64,000 nucleotides of DNA from Halomonas sp. Bachu 37. Its GTDB lineage: Bacteria > Pseudomonadota > Gammaproteobacteria > Pseudomonadales > Halomonadaceae. The stretch is from contig NZ_CP137552.1 in NCBI RefSeq assembly GCF_039691755.1, positions 930,001-994,000 of the forward strand. The letters are read 5' to 3'. How positions within the stretch are numbered: the stretch's first letter is position 1; the number at the start of each line of letters is the position of its first letter. The position numbers were made by a program, and so were the translations under genes. Of this stretch, positions 48,463 to 58,385 are shown one piece after another. The notes under the pieces were generated by a model. It searched no databases. It was not told the DNA's origin and worked only from the letters and a program-made list of their open reading frames with translations.

Positions 48463-48672
48463 TTAAATGCCGCCACCGCGCTCGAGCCACCAGGTGATAA
48501 CGACCTTGAAGACGTAACCCAGCATACCGGCACCCAGCACGATGAACAGCATGATGGTGCCAAAGCGACCGGCATCGGATTTCTTGGCCAGATCCCAGAT
48601 GATGAAACACATGAACAGCATTAACCCCCCGATCATGAGGGGCGTAATCCAAGCTTCGAAGGTTTGCTGCAT
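48463..48672 (-). CDS. DUF2788 family membrane protein
   Basis: The 69-residue protein has two TM helices (ITPLMIGGLMLFMCFIIWDLA and TIMLFIVLGAGMLGYVFKVVI) linked by KKSDAGRFG, which is the DUF2788 pattern. ATG 48672 follows CAGGAGTCGTC. Function unknown. Confidence 0.85.
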   Translation of the reverse strand: MQQTFEAWITPLMIGGLMLFMCFIIWDLAKKSDAGRFGTIMLFIVLGAGMLGYVFKVVITWWLERGGGI

Positions 48673-48895
48673 GACGACTCCTGTGGTTGCGTTTCCCTTT
48701 TCCTCCGGCCACTGTCCGTGCTGAAGGTCTTGTTTAATTCCATTTATTATTGCACTACGGCATCCCGCCTTGTTGCGATAGCGGGTGGTTTGATGAGTAA
48801 CCATCGACGCTCATGTTAATATTTGAGCAAATTCATCAGGTATTTGTCGACCATAGTGTCGTCAGTGTGACAAATTGACAGGGAATATTTTTACT

Positions 48896-49360
48896 ATGGC
48901 CAAACTGAATATTTTCGTCGGCACCATGTACGGCGGTGCTCTAGACGTGGCGGAGCAGGTAAAGCCCCTTTTTGAAGAAGTAGGATATGAGGTGGATATC
49001 ATCGAGCAGCCCAAACTGGAAGATCTTGCCGAGAGTGAGGCGGAGCTCTGCTTATTCTGTGTTTCCACCACAGGAAGCGGCGATTTTCCGGGTAATTTCG
49101 TTCCCTTCATTCGCGCCTTGCATGACCAGAGTCCATCACTGAGCTCGGTCCGCTACGGCTTGATCGCCCTGGGAGACAGCTCCTACGGAGAGACTTTCTG
49201 CGGTTCGGGAAGAGAGCTGGATAGACTCCTGGAGGAGCATGGCGCCACCCGTCTGGGTGAACGACTGGAGATCGATGCCATGGAAACCTTCATGGCGGAT
49301 GACGCGGCGGTGCCCTGGGTAGAGGAATGGATCGATGATCAACAACTGAAGGTCGACTGA
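48896..49360 (+). CDS. MioC-like flavodoxin
   Basis: The 154-residue protein binds FMN. It has the phosphate loop in VGTMYGGALDVAEQV (a TxxxT-like position altered to TMYGG), the segment VSTTGSGDFPGN, and SVRYGLIALGDSSYGETFCGSGRELDRLLEEHGA. This fits the MioC subgroup, which has roles in biotin synthase activity. ATG 48896 is used; a TTG at 48875 is possible. Confidence 0.88.
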   Translation: MAKLNIFVGTMYGGALDVAEQVKPLFEEVGYEVDIIEQPKLEDLAESEAELCLFCVSTTGSGDFPGNFVPFIRALHDQSPSLSSVRYGLIALGDSSYGETFCGSGRELDRLLEEHGATRLGERLEIDAMETFMADDAAVPWVEEWIDDQQLKVD

Positions 49361-49361
49361 G

Positions 49362-49733
49362 ATGCAGCAGTCCATCCCTACGCCGGAGCGCTTCAGTATA
49401 CTGGCTGGTTTAAGTGTCGTGATTGTGGCCACCGTGCCGCGCTACATAGCGGCAGGCCATGATACCCAGCTATCATTGATTCTCATGGCCCTGGCTGTCG
49501 TGGCTACCATGACGCTCTTCCAGTGGCGTTTATTGTCACGTGAAGCCAGAGGCCGGCTGCCCGGGCTGCTCAAGCGACTGGTGGTGCTTTTGATAGTGGG
49601 AGTAGGGGTAATGACCGCCTGGCATGCCGTGGTCAGCGACTGGTTCAGTTGGCAGTTGCTGCTATCCCACGGCACGACTCTGGGGCTATTGCTGCATGCG
49701 CTCGGGCTGTGGTGGGCAGCCGAGAGCAGCTGA
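49362..49733 (+). CDS. Membrane protein, 123 aa
   Basis: The ATG follows the flavodoxin stop by 1 bp. Four hydrophobic segments: FSILAGLSVVIVATVPRYIAA, LSLILMALAVVATMTLFQW, LVVLLIVGVGVMTAWHAVV and LSHGTTLGLLLHALGLWWAA. No family is known. It overlaps the end of the convergent CBS-GGDEF-EAL gene by 48 bp. Confidence 0.65.
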   Translation: MQQSIPTPERFSILAGLSVVIVATVPRYIAAGHDTQLSLILMALAVVATMTLFQWRLLSREARGRLPGLLKRLVVLLIVGVGVMTAWHAVVSDWFSWQLLLSHGTTLGLLLHALGLWWAAESS

Positions 49734-52256
49734 TGGCGTATTCTCACGCTTACTGAGCCAGCGCTGCGTAAAGAAATCCGCGCTGACGGGTTTGCCATGC
49801 AAGAATCCCTGTATCAAATCCACTTGATGATCGCCCAGAAGTTGCCATTGCTGCTCGGTTTCGACTCCCTCGGCCACCACCTTGAGTCCCAGCTCCCTGC
49901 CCAGGCCGGCTACTGCCGCGACTATCGCACTGCTGCCGCGCTTATCACCTCCCAATGTTTTGACGAAACTTCGGTCTATCTTGAGGGTATTGACCGGTAA
50001 ATCCTGCAGATAGCTGAGCGATGAGTAACCGGTGCCGAAATCGTCGATTGCGATGTGACAGCCGATGTCGCGTAAACGCTCCAGTACTTCTATTCCCTGG
50101 GCTTTCTTGTTGAGCAGGGTGCTTTCGGTCAATTCGAAACTGACCAGATGAGGTGGCAGATCATGCGCTTTCAACTTGGTGACGATCTGCTCGGTCAAGT
50201 CTTCCTGCCAGAATTGCCGTGCCGACAGGTTGATGGCGATGGGTACGGGGTCGAGTCCCTGGGCTATCCAGGCCTGCAATTGGTTGAACACCAGATCGAT
50301 GATGTGATTGCCGAGGGGGACGATCAGGCCGGAGCGCTCGGCCAGGGGGATAAAATTGGCGGGTGAGATGACGCCCTGGGTAGGGTGGTGCCAGCGTAGC
50401 AGGGCTTCCGCAGAAACGAGGCTGCCGTCCTGGCTACTCAACAAAGGTTGGTAGACCATTTCCAACCCTTGCCCGCTTTCCACTGTATTGCGTAGATCAG
50501 TCTCGAGTGAAAGATGATTTCGAGCTTGTATGTCCATTTCGGGACGATAGAGGCGATAGGTGTTTCGCCCCTCCTGCTTGGCTCGGTACATTGCCGCGTC
50601 GGCGCACTGCACCAGACTTTCCGCATGTTCTCCATCGGCCGGGTATAGGCTGATGCCGAGACTGCAACCGATGCGAAAATCGTAGTTCTGGATGGAAAAC
50701 GGGGCACTGACGGTCTCGATAAGGCGTTGAGCAACAAGCGCGACTTCTTCGAATTCCGTGATGCCGGGCAGTAGGGCGATGAACTCATCACCGCCAAGAC
50801 GCGCCAGCGTATCGTCTTCGCGCAGTTTTTCACGCATGCGTTCGGACACCTGAAGCAACAGCTCGTCGCCGAGCGCATGGCCGAGGGTATCGTTGACCTG
50901 CTTGAAGTGGTCAAGGTCGATGAACACGACCGCCAGCTGTTCGGCATAACGGTGCGCGTGGCGAATCGCCAGGGAAATGCGATCGTCGAGCAGGCGTCGA
51001 TTGGGCAGGCGGGTCAGTGGGTCGTAGTAGGCCAAGTGGCGGATCTGCTCCTCATTCTCCCGCATATGGGTAATGTCGGTGAACAAGCCCGCGTAGTGCT
51101 GGGTTTCACCTTGGTCGTCGGTAATCGCGGTAATGGTGAGCAGTTCGAGATAGAGTTCGCCGGATTTGCGTCGGTTCCAGACCTCGCCGCGCCAGTAGCC
51201 GTGTTCTTTCAGGGCTTCCCACATGCTGTGGTAGAACGCTTCGTCCTGGCGGCCCGAGGCGAGTACCGTAGGCTTTCGGCCGGCAATCTCCTCCAAGGTA
51301 TAACCAGTCATCTGGGTGAAGGCGGGATTGACGAATTCGATCCGAGTCTGTGCATCGGTAATGATGATGCCCTCGAGAGAGGAGTCGATCACGCGTTCGG
51401 CCAACTGCAGATTCTGCCGAGACTGGGCCAGGGCCTGGTCACGCTGTTCAAGCGCGTCGCGCAAGTCCTTGAGATAGAGATGCTCGGCCCCGGCAAGCAT
51501 TTCGCGAAAACCCAGCAGTCCGGCGATACGCTTGTCGTGGCCTATTACCGCCAGGTGGCGAATGCGGTTGTCGATCAGAAGGTCGCGTGCATGGATCAAT
51601 GGATCGCTTTCCTGCACCGTGAGCAAGGGCTGGCTGGCAAGTTCCGCCATGGGAGTATCGCCGGGGTGCTGGGCGATGAAGCGAACCAGGTCGCGTTCGG
51701 TGATGATGCCGAGGACATCCTGCTCATCGGTGCCGGCGCCGCACAAGATAATGGCAGCATCCTGGCGTTGGCGGCGCATCGTCTTCGCGGCCTCTCCCAA
51801 TAGCAGGTTCCCCGAAAGGACGAGAGGCGTGGCACGCATGGCATTGTGAACTTCACGTAAGCGCAGGTAGGGTTCCAGCCCCTGGTTCAGGGCGATGTCG
51901 GTTTGCGACAATATCCCCAGCCCCGTGCCGCGCTCGTCTACCACCAGCAGATGTCGATAGCCTTGTGTCTGAAGCTGCATCGCGGCTTCGCCAAGTGATG
52001 CCTGTGCAGAAATAGTCGATACCGGGTGGCTCATGACTTCGGAAATGGGGATGCGCATGGCGTGGATATCGCTGAAATCCACCATCAAGGCATCGTGTTC
52101 CGTCCAGATGCCTATCGCTCGCTCATCCTCCATGACCACGATCGAACTGCAGTGGCGGGTGGCCATGCGTCTTGCTGCGTCACAAAGGGGAGTATCGGGA
52201 GAACAATGCAATATGCCCGCCTGCATCAGGCGGGATATGGGAAGATCCTGGCTCAT
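49686..52256 (-). CDS. CBS-PAS-GGDEF-EAL c-di-GMP signalling protein
   Basis: The about 856-residue protein starts with two CBS pairs (about 5-120 and 140-265), which often bind adenine nucleotides. A short coiled coil and a PAS domain (about 285-405: VIDSSLEGIIITDAQTRIEFVNPAFTQMTGY) follow. Next is a GGDEF domain with intact LARLGGDEFIALL and an EAL domain with AEALLRW, INLSARQF, FELTES, IDDFGTGYSSL, LKIDRSFV and AEGVET. Both active sites look intact, so it may make and break c-di-GMP depending on nucleotide and PAS signals. Start ATG 52256 or TTG 52271. No signal peptide or TM. Confidence 0.93.
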   Translation of the reverse strand: MSQDLPISRLMQAGILHCSPDTPLCDAARRMATRHCSSIVVMEDERAIGIWTEHDALMVDFSDIHAMRIPISEVMSHPVSTISAQASLGEAAMQLQTQGYRHLLVVDERGTGLGILSQTDIALNQGLEPYLRLREVHNAMRATPLVLSGNLLLGEAAKTMRRQRQDAAIILCGAGTDEQDVLGIITERDLVRFIAQHPGDTPMAELASQPLLTVQESDPLIHARDLLIDNRIRHLAVIGHDKRIAGLLGFREMLAGAEHLYLKDLRDALEQRDQALAQSRQNLQLAERVIDSSLEGIIITDAQTRIEFVNPAFTQMTGYTLEEIAGRKPTVLASGRQDEAFYHSMWEALKEHGYWRGEVWNRRKSGELYLELLTITAITDDQGETQHYAGLFTDITHMRENEEQIRHLAYYDPLTRLPNRRLLDDRISLAIRHAHRYAEQLAVVFIDLDHFKQVNDTLGHALGDELLLQVSERMREKLREDDTLARLGGDEFIALLPGITEFEEVALVAQRLIETVSAPFSIQNYDFRIGCSLGISLYPADGEHAESLVQCADAAMYRAKQEGRNTYRLYRPEMDIQARNHLSLETDLRNTVESGQGLEMVYQPLLSSQDGSLVSAEALLRWHHPTQGVISPANFIPLAERSGLIVPLGNHIIDLVFNQLQAWIAQGLDPVPIAINLSARQFWQEDLTEQIVTKLKAHDLPPHLVSFELTESTLLNKKAQGIEVLERLRDIGCHIAIDDFGTGYSSLSYLQDLPVNTLKIDRSFVKTLGGDKRGSSAIVAAVAGLGRELGLKVVAEGVETEQQWQLLGDHQVDLIQGFLHGKPVSADFFTQRWLSKRENTPSAALGCPPQPERMQQ

Positions 52257-52271
52257 GTCTGCGTTCAACAA

Positions 52272-52716
52272 CCTCTTCAGAGGCTACCTTGAGATGATGA
52301 TAAGTAAGGATGGCCAGAGTAACGTAGTGGCTCGCGGCTTGTTGTGATGAAACGTTACCAAGGAGGGGGAGTATGACCGGGATCAGATTCCTGGCCGTTT
52401 GCGCTGCATTACACTTGGTCCATCGCGATATTTTAACCGCCCATTAGATGATCCGTTGTCTTCGAGATGGCTTTGATAGTGTATGGTTGGAAATACTTTT
52501 TTTGATTATTTAAACAGGATATTCAGCTGTATTAAAAACGGTAATCTGGTGGTATTTTTTAACTATAAACACACTCTTGGGTTGTGAGGCGATTGGCCCA
52601 GCGGCGCTTTGTCTAGTTAAGAGCTTTGTCATGTAAAAACTGTGGCTAGTCAAGTCTTTGTCTAGTCAAAACTGTTTCTAGTAAAAACTATTTTTAGTAA
52701 AAACAAGGGAAGCGAA
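52272..52716. other. Intergenic region between divergent genes, with repeats
   Basis: No gene seen. The stretch lies between the CBS-GGDEF-EAL gene (minus) and the FAD oxidoreductase gene (plus). It is AT-rich from 52480 and holds a degenerate tandem repeat array at 52608-52704. Confidence 0.6.
52608..52704. repeat. Degenerate tandem array of TTTGTCTAGTCAAAACTG-like units
   Basis: Six related units follow each other: TTTGTCTAGTTAAGAGC, TTTGTCATGTAAAAACTG, GGCTAGTCAAGTC, TTTGTCTAGTCAAAACTG, TTTCTAGTAAAAACTA and TTTTTAGTAAAAAC. The common core is CTAGT(C/A)AAAAC. The array ends 12 bp before the FAD oxidoreductase ATG and covers its likely promoter and leader. Confidence 0.75.
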
Positions 52717-54003
52717 ATGTCGCATCAGCAGATAGTGGTGTTGGGGGCGGGCATGGTGGGTGTCAGTATAGCCTGGCATCTTGCCAAGCGTGGTCATGAT
52801 GTGTCGCTGGTGGATCGTCGTCCCCCAGGCCGCGAAACGTCTTTCGGCAATGCCGGTATCATCCAGCGCGAAGCGGTTCGACCCTATCCCTTCCCGCGTG
52901 ACATGAAAACCTTGCTGAGCGTTCTGCCCAATCGTCGCGTAGATATACGCTACCGGCCGGGCGGCATGATGCAGTCAGCTTCGCCACTCTTGCGCTATTG
53001 GCAAAATTCGGCGCCTAAGGTCTACCAGCGTATCGTTCCCGAGTACGCCTCGTTGATCCAGCTGTCTCTGCAGGAGCATGGGCCAATGATAGAGGACGCC
53101 CAGGCTGAGAAACTGATACGCCGGGATGGCTGGCTGGAACTTTACCGCACACCGAAAAAGCTCGAGCAGCGCTTACGTGAAGCGGAAGAGGGTCGGGAGC
53201 GATTCGACGTCCAGTTTCGGCATCTTGATCGTCTGGAACTGGCACTCAAGGAACCCAACCTGAGTGATGCCATCGTGGGGGCGGTCCATTGGCTGGACTC
53301 GTGGACGGTGGCGGACCCCGGCGCGCTGGTCGAGGCCTATGCTCGCGCTTTCGAAACCCGTGGTGGGCGGATTGTACAGGCCGATATTGAATCCGTGACG
53401 AAAGAGAGAGGGCGTTGGCGGGTCACTACCAAGCCCGTGTCGTCGGATTCGTCTTCTTCGGAGTCAACACAGTCGGTTTGCCTTGAGGCGGACCAGGTCG
53501 TGGTGGCGCTGGGGCCATGGGCCGGCGATTGGCTGAAGGGGTTAGGTTACGATTTCCCGGTTTTCGTCAAGCGTGGTTACCACATGCATTACGCAACTCA
53601 GAAAGCCGCCCATCTGAATCACTGGGTAATGGATGCGGAAGTCGGTTATCTGCTGGCACCGATGCAGGCGGGGATCCGATTGACCACCGGAGCGGAACTG
53701 GACCGGATAACGGCTCCACCTCATGAAAGTCAGCTTGAGGCTGCTGAAAAGGAAGCTCGCAAGCTCTTCCCGCTGGGCGCGCGGCGTGACTCGGTGGCCT
53801 GGAAGGGTGCGCGTCCTTGCCTGCCGGACATGAAACCGGTGATTGGTCCGGCGCCTGGGCATGAGGGATTGTGGTTGGCTTTCGGCCATGGACACCAGGG
53901 GTTTACGCTAGGTCCCGCGACCGGGCGGTTGATGGCGGAGATGATGGCAGGGGAGACGCCTGCGGTGAATATGGCTCCCTTTCGTGCCGATCGGTTTCGC
54001 TAG
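52717..54003 (+). CDS. FAD-dependent oxidoreductase, D-amino acid dehydrogenase-like
   Basis: The 428-residue DAO-fold protein begins with the dinucleotide-binding motif VVLGAGMVGVSIAWHLAKRGHDVSLVD (7-33). It also has GRETSFGNAGIIQ, WTVADPGALVEAYARAFE, VVVALGPWAGDWL and the C-terminal FAD contact GLWLAFGHGHQGFTLGPATGRLMAEM. The substrate is probably a D-amino or other amino acid. It lacks a partner gene, and the Ser/Glu-rich insert SSDSSSSESTQS near 245 is unusual. Confidence 0.88.
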   Translation: MSHQQIVVLGAGMVGVSIAWHLAKRGHDVSLVDRRPPGRETSFGNAGIIQREAVRPYPFPRDMKTLLSVLPNRRVDIRYRPGGMMQSASPLLRYWQNSAPKVYQRIVPEYASLIQLSLQEHGPMIEDAQAEKLIRRDGWLELYRTPKKLEQRLREAEEGRERFDVQFRHLDRLELALKEPNLSDAIVGAVHWLDSWTVADPGALVEAYARAFETRGGRIVQADIESVTKERGRWRVTTKPVSSDSSSSESTQSVCLEADQVVVALGPWAGDWLKGLGYDFPVFVKRGYHMHYATQKAAHLNHWVMDAEVGYLLAPMQAGIRLTTGAELDRITAPPHESQLEAAEKEARKLFPLGARRDSVAWKGARPCLPDMKPVIGPAPGHEGLWLAFGHGHQGFTLGPATGRLMAEMMAGETPAVNMAPFRADRFR

Positions 54004-54045
54004 CGATTCAACCTGCCACATCGAAACGGCAGGATCGAGCGCAGC

Positions 54046-56139
54046 TCAGTCCTGCCCTCTAGCTAACCGGCGTAGCTGGAAACCATCCGTTCGATCAGAT
54101 GTGCTGAACTGGGTTAGTACTTCATCCAGCGGCATGGGCTTGCCGATGAAGAAGCCCTGCGCCTGGTCACATCCCATATCCTGCAGCAATTGATACTGTT
54201 CCCGGGTTTCCACGCCCTCGGCAATGACGCGCAAATTCATCGCATGTGCCATCTGGATGATCCCGCTCACCAATAGGCGCTGGCTTTCGCGATGGTCGAT
54301 ATGCTGAATGGCGCTGCGGTCGATCTTGAGTGTGTCCAGTGGCAACAGGCTGGCATACGTGAGCGATGAAATACCCGCGCCGAAGTCATCCAGGGCGATT
54401 TTAATGCCCAGTTCCCGGGCCTCCTGGAGCAGACCGCAGGCCAGATCCAGTTCATGGAATTCGGTGGATTCCAGCACTTCGATCGACAGTTTCAGCTCAT
54501 CGCTGGCATAGCGCTGGAAAGCCCCCTGAAGCGATTTGAGAAATGTGCCCGACTCGATCTGATCCTGGGAAACGTTGATATCCACGATGATATCGAATCC
54601 CAGCCGATGCAATTTCGCCGACGCCTCGGCGGAGGCCTCGACCAACCATTCTCCGAAAGGCAGACTCAAAGGAGAGTGGGTGATGATATCGATGAAGTGC
54701 ATCGGCGCCAGCATTCCCTCCTTGGGGTGTTGCCAGCGGGACAGGGCTTCGACGCCGACAATCTGGTTGGTATGTAGATCGACGATAGGCTGAAAGTGCA
54801 AGCGTAGCTCTCCGCCACGCAGGGCGTTGCCGATTCGCGTCTGGGCATCCTGGGCCTGGCCGTGTTCGAGATGGTTGGCGATGGCAATGCGATTCTTGCC
54901 CTTGCCCTTGGCCTTGTACATGGCCTTGTCGGCAGCTTCCGTCAACCCTTCCGGGCTGATACGCAAATCGGTGGTGAAAGCCACGCCCAACGAAGCCGAT
55001 AGCTGAGTCGGCGCACCCGAAGACAATACAATCGGAAGCGTGACCTGGTCGAGTATCTTGCGGGCCACCTTGTGGGCCTTGTCGATACTGCCGATTCCCG
55101 TGAGAGCAATGACGAATTCATCCCCGCCGAAGCGAGACACCAGGTCGGTGGAGCGAGTGACCTGGCGTAGGCGGTGCCCGATTTCCACCAGCACTTCGTC
55201 ACCGGCGGCATGGCCGTGCTCGTCGTTGACCGGCTTGAAGTCATCCATGTCGAGAAAGATCACGGCCATGCCCGTGGAACTGTACTGTTGATCGCGTAAC
55301 CTTTCGCGCAACATGGTAGAAAAGTGTTCGCGATTGAAGAGACCTGTCAGGGCATCCAGGTTGGCCATGCGTTCTAGCCGGGCCTGGTTGAGCCGCCTGC
55401 TGGTAATATCGCGAAATACCCCGATGTAGTGGCTGACATCGCCTTGATCGTCGTGGATGGCGGAAATTGTGGTGTGCTCGATCAGCTGGCTGCCATCCTT
55501 GCGTGTGTTCCAGATATCACCATTCCAGTAGCCGTGTTTGGCCACGGCATCGAACATGTCGAGGTAGAACTGCTCATCATGCTTGCCCGAGGAGAGCAGG
55601 CTGGGTTTCTGGCCTACAGCCTCTTCCCGGGTATAGCCGGTCAGGTGGGTAAAGGCAGGATTGGTATCCATGATGATCTTGGCCGCATCGGTCACCATGA
55701 TACCGTCGTGAGTATTGTCGAACGCGGCTTTGGCTAGTTCCATGCGTTGCTGATCGTGCTTGAGCTGAGTCACGTCACGCTGGGTGGCGATAATATAGGC
55801 GTGTCCGTCAAGGCCGCCGGTGAAGGGTGTGAGAGTCAGCTCGTTCCAGAAGCTTGTGCCATCCTTGCGATAATTCTTCAAGGTCAACGTGACGGTGCGT
55901 TTTCCTTCAATGGCTTCGTGCATCAGTGCAAGTTCATGTTGATGAACATCGCCAGCCTGCAGGATTCGACAATTTCTTCCCAATACCTCGTCTCGACGAT
56001 AACCGGTCAGTGCTTCAAAAGCCTGATTGACGAAAATCAACGGTTGGTCAGGGGCTTGGGCATCGGCAATGGCTAGCGGCAAACGCAGCACGTCGAGCAG
56101 TGCAGTTTGATAGTCAGGCAGGCTATGCAGGGGGGCCAC
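54046..56139 (-). CDS. LOV-PAS-GGDEF-EAL protein, putative blue-light c-di-GMP regulator
   Basis: The first sensor domain has the LOV signature: GRNCRILQ with adduct-forming Cys57, NYRKDGTSFWN (Asn89, Asn99) and IATQRDVT (Gln120), with the canonical 32-residue spacing from Cys to the first Asn. A PAS domain follows (about 130-250). Then comes GGDEF with intact SRFGGDEFVIAL, and EAL with VEALSRW, DINVSQ, SIEVLEST, ALDDFGAG, LKIDRS and AEGVET. All catalytic positions are present. Start GTG 56139 has GGAGAGATCC upstream; GTG 56151 is the alternative. Blue light sensing and switching between cyclase and phosphodiesterase are inferred. Confidence 0.9.
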   Translation of the reverse strand: MAPLHSLPDYQTALLDVLRLPLAIADAQAPDQPLIFVNQAFEALTGYRRDEVLGRNCRILQAGDVHQHELALMHEAIEGKRTVTLTLKNYRKDGTSFWNELTLTPFTGGLDGHAYIIATQRDVTQLKHDQQRMELAKAAFDNTHDGIMVTDAAKIIMDTNPAFTHLTGYTREEAVGQKPSLLSSGKHDEQFYLDMFDAVAKHGYWNGDIWNTRKDGSQLIEHTTISAIHDDQGDVSHYIGVFRDITSRRLNQARLERMANLDALTGLFNREHFSTMLRERLRDQQYSSTGMAVIFLDMDDFKPVNDEHGHAAGDEVLVEIGHRLRQVTRSTDLVSRFGGDEFVIALTGIGSIDKAHKVARKILDQVTLPIVLSSGAPTQLSASLGVAFTTDLRISPEGLTEAADKAMYKAKGKGKNRIAIANHLEHGQAQDAQTRIGNALRGGELRLHFQPIVDLHTNQIVGVEALSRWQHPKEGMLAPMHFIDIITHSPLSLPFGEWLVEASAEASAKLHRLGFDIIVDINVSQDQIESGTFLKSLQGAFQRYASDELKLSIEVLESTEFHELDLACGLLQEARELGIKIALDDFGAGISSLTYASLLPLDTLKIDRSAIQHIDHRESQRLLVSGIIQMAHAMNLRVIAEGVETREQYQLLQDMGCDQAQGFFIGKPMPLDEVLTQFSTSDRTDGFQLRRLARGQD

Positions 56140-56421
56140 GGATCTCTCCACCGGTTATTAGATGCTATGTATATTGTGAGAGTTGTATCGGTGCCCGCGT
56201 ATGTGGCTTATGCGACGGATGAACCGCTGACGTCGGAAAACTTCGCTATGTAGCTACATGAGCTAGATGCTTGTCGCTTGCCATGAGATCACGGGGGCGG
56301 GCTATTCTAGCAAACTATGGACCTGGTAATAGTGGCTTAATTCAATCACGGTAGGTAGTTTGGCCTGCCCAGAAAGCCCTGCTATGCTTCCTTGACACTC
56401 ACATGCATCAGGGGAAGCCAT

Positions 56422-56625
56422 ATGGATGCTCCCATCAGCAATGCAGTAAGCTCGGCGCTTTACATGAATCAGGCCCAAACGGCACAACAAGCGCAGATGC
56501 AAGTATTCGAGCAAGCCATGGATAGCCAGGAACGCCAAGTCGCGGCGCCAGGCGAATCCAGCAGCGCTGAGCCTCAGTTGGCCCAGGAGGGTAGTGTCGG
56601 GACCCAGATCAATACCTACGCCTGA
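56422..56625 (+). CDS. YjfB-like putative motility protein
   Basis: The 67-residue protein MDAPISNAVSSALYMNQAQ then QAQMQVFEQAMDSQERQ fits the small YjfB family (putative motility protein). It is polar, helical and low in hydrophobic residues. ATG follows GGGGAAGCCAT. Confidence 0.7.
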   Translation: MDAPISNAVSSALYMNQAQTAQQAQMQVFEQAMDSQERQVAAPGESSSAEPQLAQEGSVGTQINTYA

Positions 56626-56654
56626 TTAACGTTTTACTGATCCATTTATCTCGA

Positions 56655-56683
56655 CGCCGGTACCTGACCGGCGTTTTTGTTTT
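56655..56683 (+). terminator. Terminator after the YjfB-like gene
   Basis: CGCCGGT (56655-56661) pairs with ACCGGCG (56667-56673), followed by TTTTTGTTTT. Confidence 0.8.
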
Positions 56684-56778
56684 CGGCATTCGGGTAACCT
56701 GGGGCGGCATGGTAATATTGGCGTATCTGCCTTTCTCTCGGCACCTATCATCCCTTTCAGACCAGGATTAGCTGTTGC

Positions 56779-58368
56779 ATGCAAGACTCCAAGATTGCTC
56801 TTGAGGCGTCGCTTCGGCGTACCTTCGCTATTATTTCCCACCCCGACGCGGGCAAGACCACCATTACCGAAAAAATGCTGCTGTTCGGCAACGCCATACA
56901 GCTGGCGGGCTCGGTGAAGAGCAAGCGTGACGACCGCCATGCCACTTCGGACTGGATGAAAATGGAGCAGGAGCGGGGGATCTCGGTCACTACGTCGGTG
57001 ATGCAGTTTCCCTATGGCGGGCGCATCGTCAATCTGCTCGATACCCCAGGACACGAGGACTTTTCCGAAGATACCTATCGCACCTTGACGGCCGTGGATT
57101 CGGCATTGATGGTCATCGATGGCGCCAAGGGTGTCGAGGCCCGTACCATCAAGCTGATGGAGGTATGTCGCCTGAGGACGACGCCGATACTGACCTTCGT
57201 CAACAAGATGGATCGCGAGACCCGGGACCCCGTCGAGGTAATGGACGAGGTCGAGAAGGTACTCAATATCCAGTGTGCCCCGATGACGTGGCCGATCGGC
57301 ATGGGCCGCGCGTTCAAGGGCGTCTATCACCTCTACAATGACGTGATCCACCTGTACACCCAGGGCCAGGGGAGCCGTATTCCCGACGACCGCCGTATCG
57401 AAGGGTTGCACAGTGCCGAAGTCGACGAGGTGCTGGGCGAGGACCAGGCCGAGGAGCTACGCATGGAGGTCGAGCTGGTGCGTGGCGCTTCCCATGAGTT
57501 CGATCTGGAAGCCTACCGGCGAGGCGAGTTGACCCCGGTCTACTTCGGCACGGCGATGGGCAACTTCGGTGTGCGCGAAATGCTCGATGGTTTCGTCGAG
57601 TATGCGCCACCGCCGCAGCCGCATGATACCGACCTGCGTGCCGTCGAGCCTGACGATGGTCGCTTTACCGGGTTTGTGTTCAAGATCCAGGCCAACATGG
57701 ACCCCAACCATCGCGACCGCATCGCCTTCCTGCGGGTCTGCTCGGGCAAGTACGAAAAGAACATGAAGATGCGCCATGTGCGTATCAAGAAGGACGTCAA
57801 GATTGCCGACGCCCTGACGTTCATGGCGTCGGATCGTTCCCAGGTGGAAGAGGCGTGGAGCGGTGACATCATCGGACTGCACAACCACGGTACCATCCAG
57901 ATCGGTGATACCTTCACCGTGGGCGAGGACATGCGTTTTACCGGCATTCCCCACTTCGCTCCCGAGCTGTTCAAGCGGGTTCGGCTGAAAGACCCCCTCA
58001 AGATGAAAGCCCTGCAAAAAGGGTTACAACAACTCTCGGAGGAGGGCGCCACTCAGGTTTTCATGCCGCTGGATAACAACGACTTGATTCTGGGGGCGGT
58101 CGGTACGCTGCAGTTCGATGTGGTCGCCCACCGGCTCAAGGAGGAGTACAAGGTTGACTGCCTCTACGAAGGGGTGAACGTGCAGACCGCGCGCTGGGTA
58201 TATTGTGAAGATGCCAAGATGCTGGAGGAATTCAAGCGCAAGGCAAGCACCAACCTCGCCATTGATGGCGGAGGATACTTGACCTACATTGCACCTACTC
58301 GAGTCAATTTGCAGATGACTCAGGAACGCTGGCCGGAGGTGCGCTTCCAGCCAACTCGCGAACACTAA
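56779..58368 (+). CDS. prfC: Peptide chain release factor 3
   Basis: RF3 is the GTPase that removes RF1 and RF2 from the ribosome after termination. The 529-residue protein has G1 SHPDAGKTT (19-27), G2 in [10 protein letters not shown]3 [10 protein letters not shown]4 [10 protein letters not shown] and the following domains II and III with [19 protein letters not shown]. Length is normal. Confidence 0.97.
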   Translation: MQDSKIALEASLRRTFAIISHPDAGKTTITEKMLLFGNAIQLAGSVKSKRDDRHATSDWMKMEQERGISVTTSVMQFPYGGRIVNLLDTPGHEDFSEDTYRTLTAVDSALMVIDGAKGVEARTIKLMEVCRLRTTPILTFVNKMDRETRDPVEVMDEVEKVLNIQCAPMTWPIGMGRAFKGVYHLYNDVIHLYTQGQGSRIPDDRRIEGLHSAEVDEVLGEDQAEELRMEVELVRGASHEFDLEAYRRGELTPVYFGTAMGNFGVREMLDGFVEYAPPPQPHDTDLRAVEPDDGRFTGFVFKIQANMDPNHRDRIAFLRVCSGKYEKNMKMRHVRIKKDVKIADALTFMASDRSQVEEAWSGDIIGLHNHGTIQIGDTFTVGEDMRFTGIPHFAPELFKRVRLKDPLKMKALQKGLQQLSEEGATQVFMPLDNNDLILGAVGTLQFDVVAHRLKEEYKVDCLYEGVNVQTARWVYCEDAKMLEEFKRKASTNLAIDGGGYLTYIAPTRVNLQMTQERWPEVRFQPTREH

Positions 58369-58385
58369 ATCAGGCACGGATAGCC

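Noticed and set aside
52608..52704. CRISPR-like repeats
   Set aside because: Units are degenerate and contiguous, with no unique spacers.
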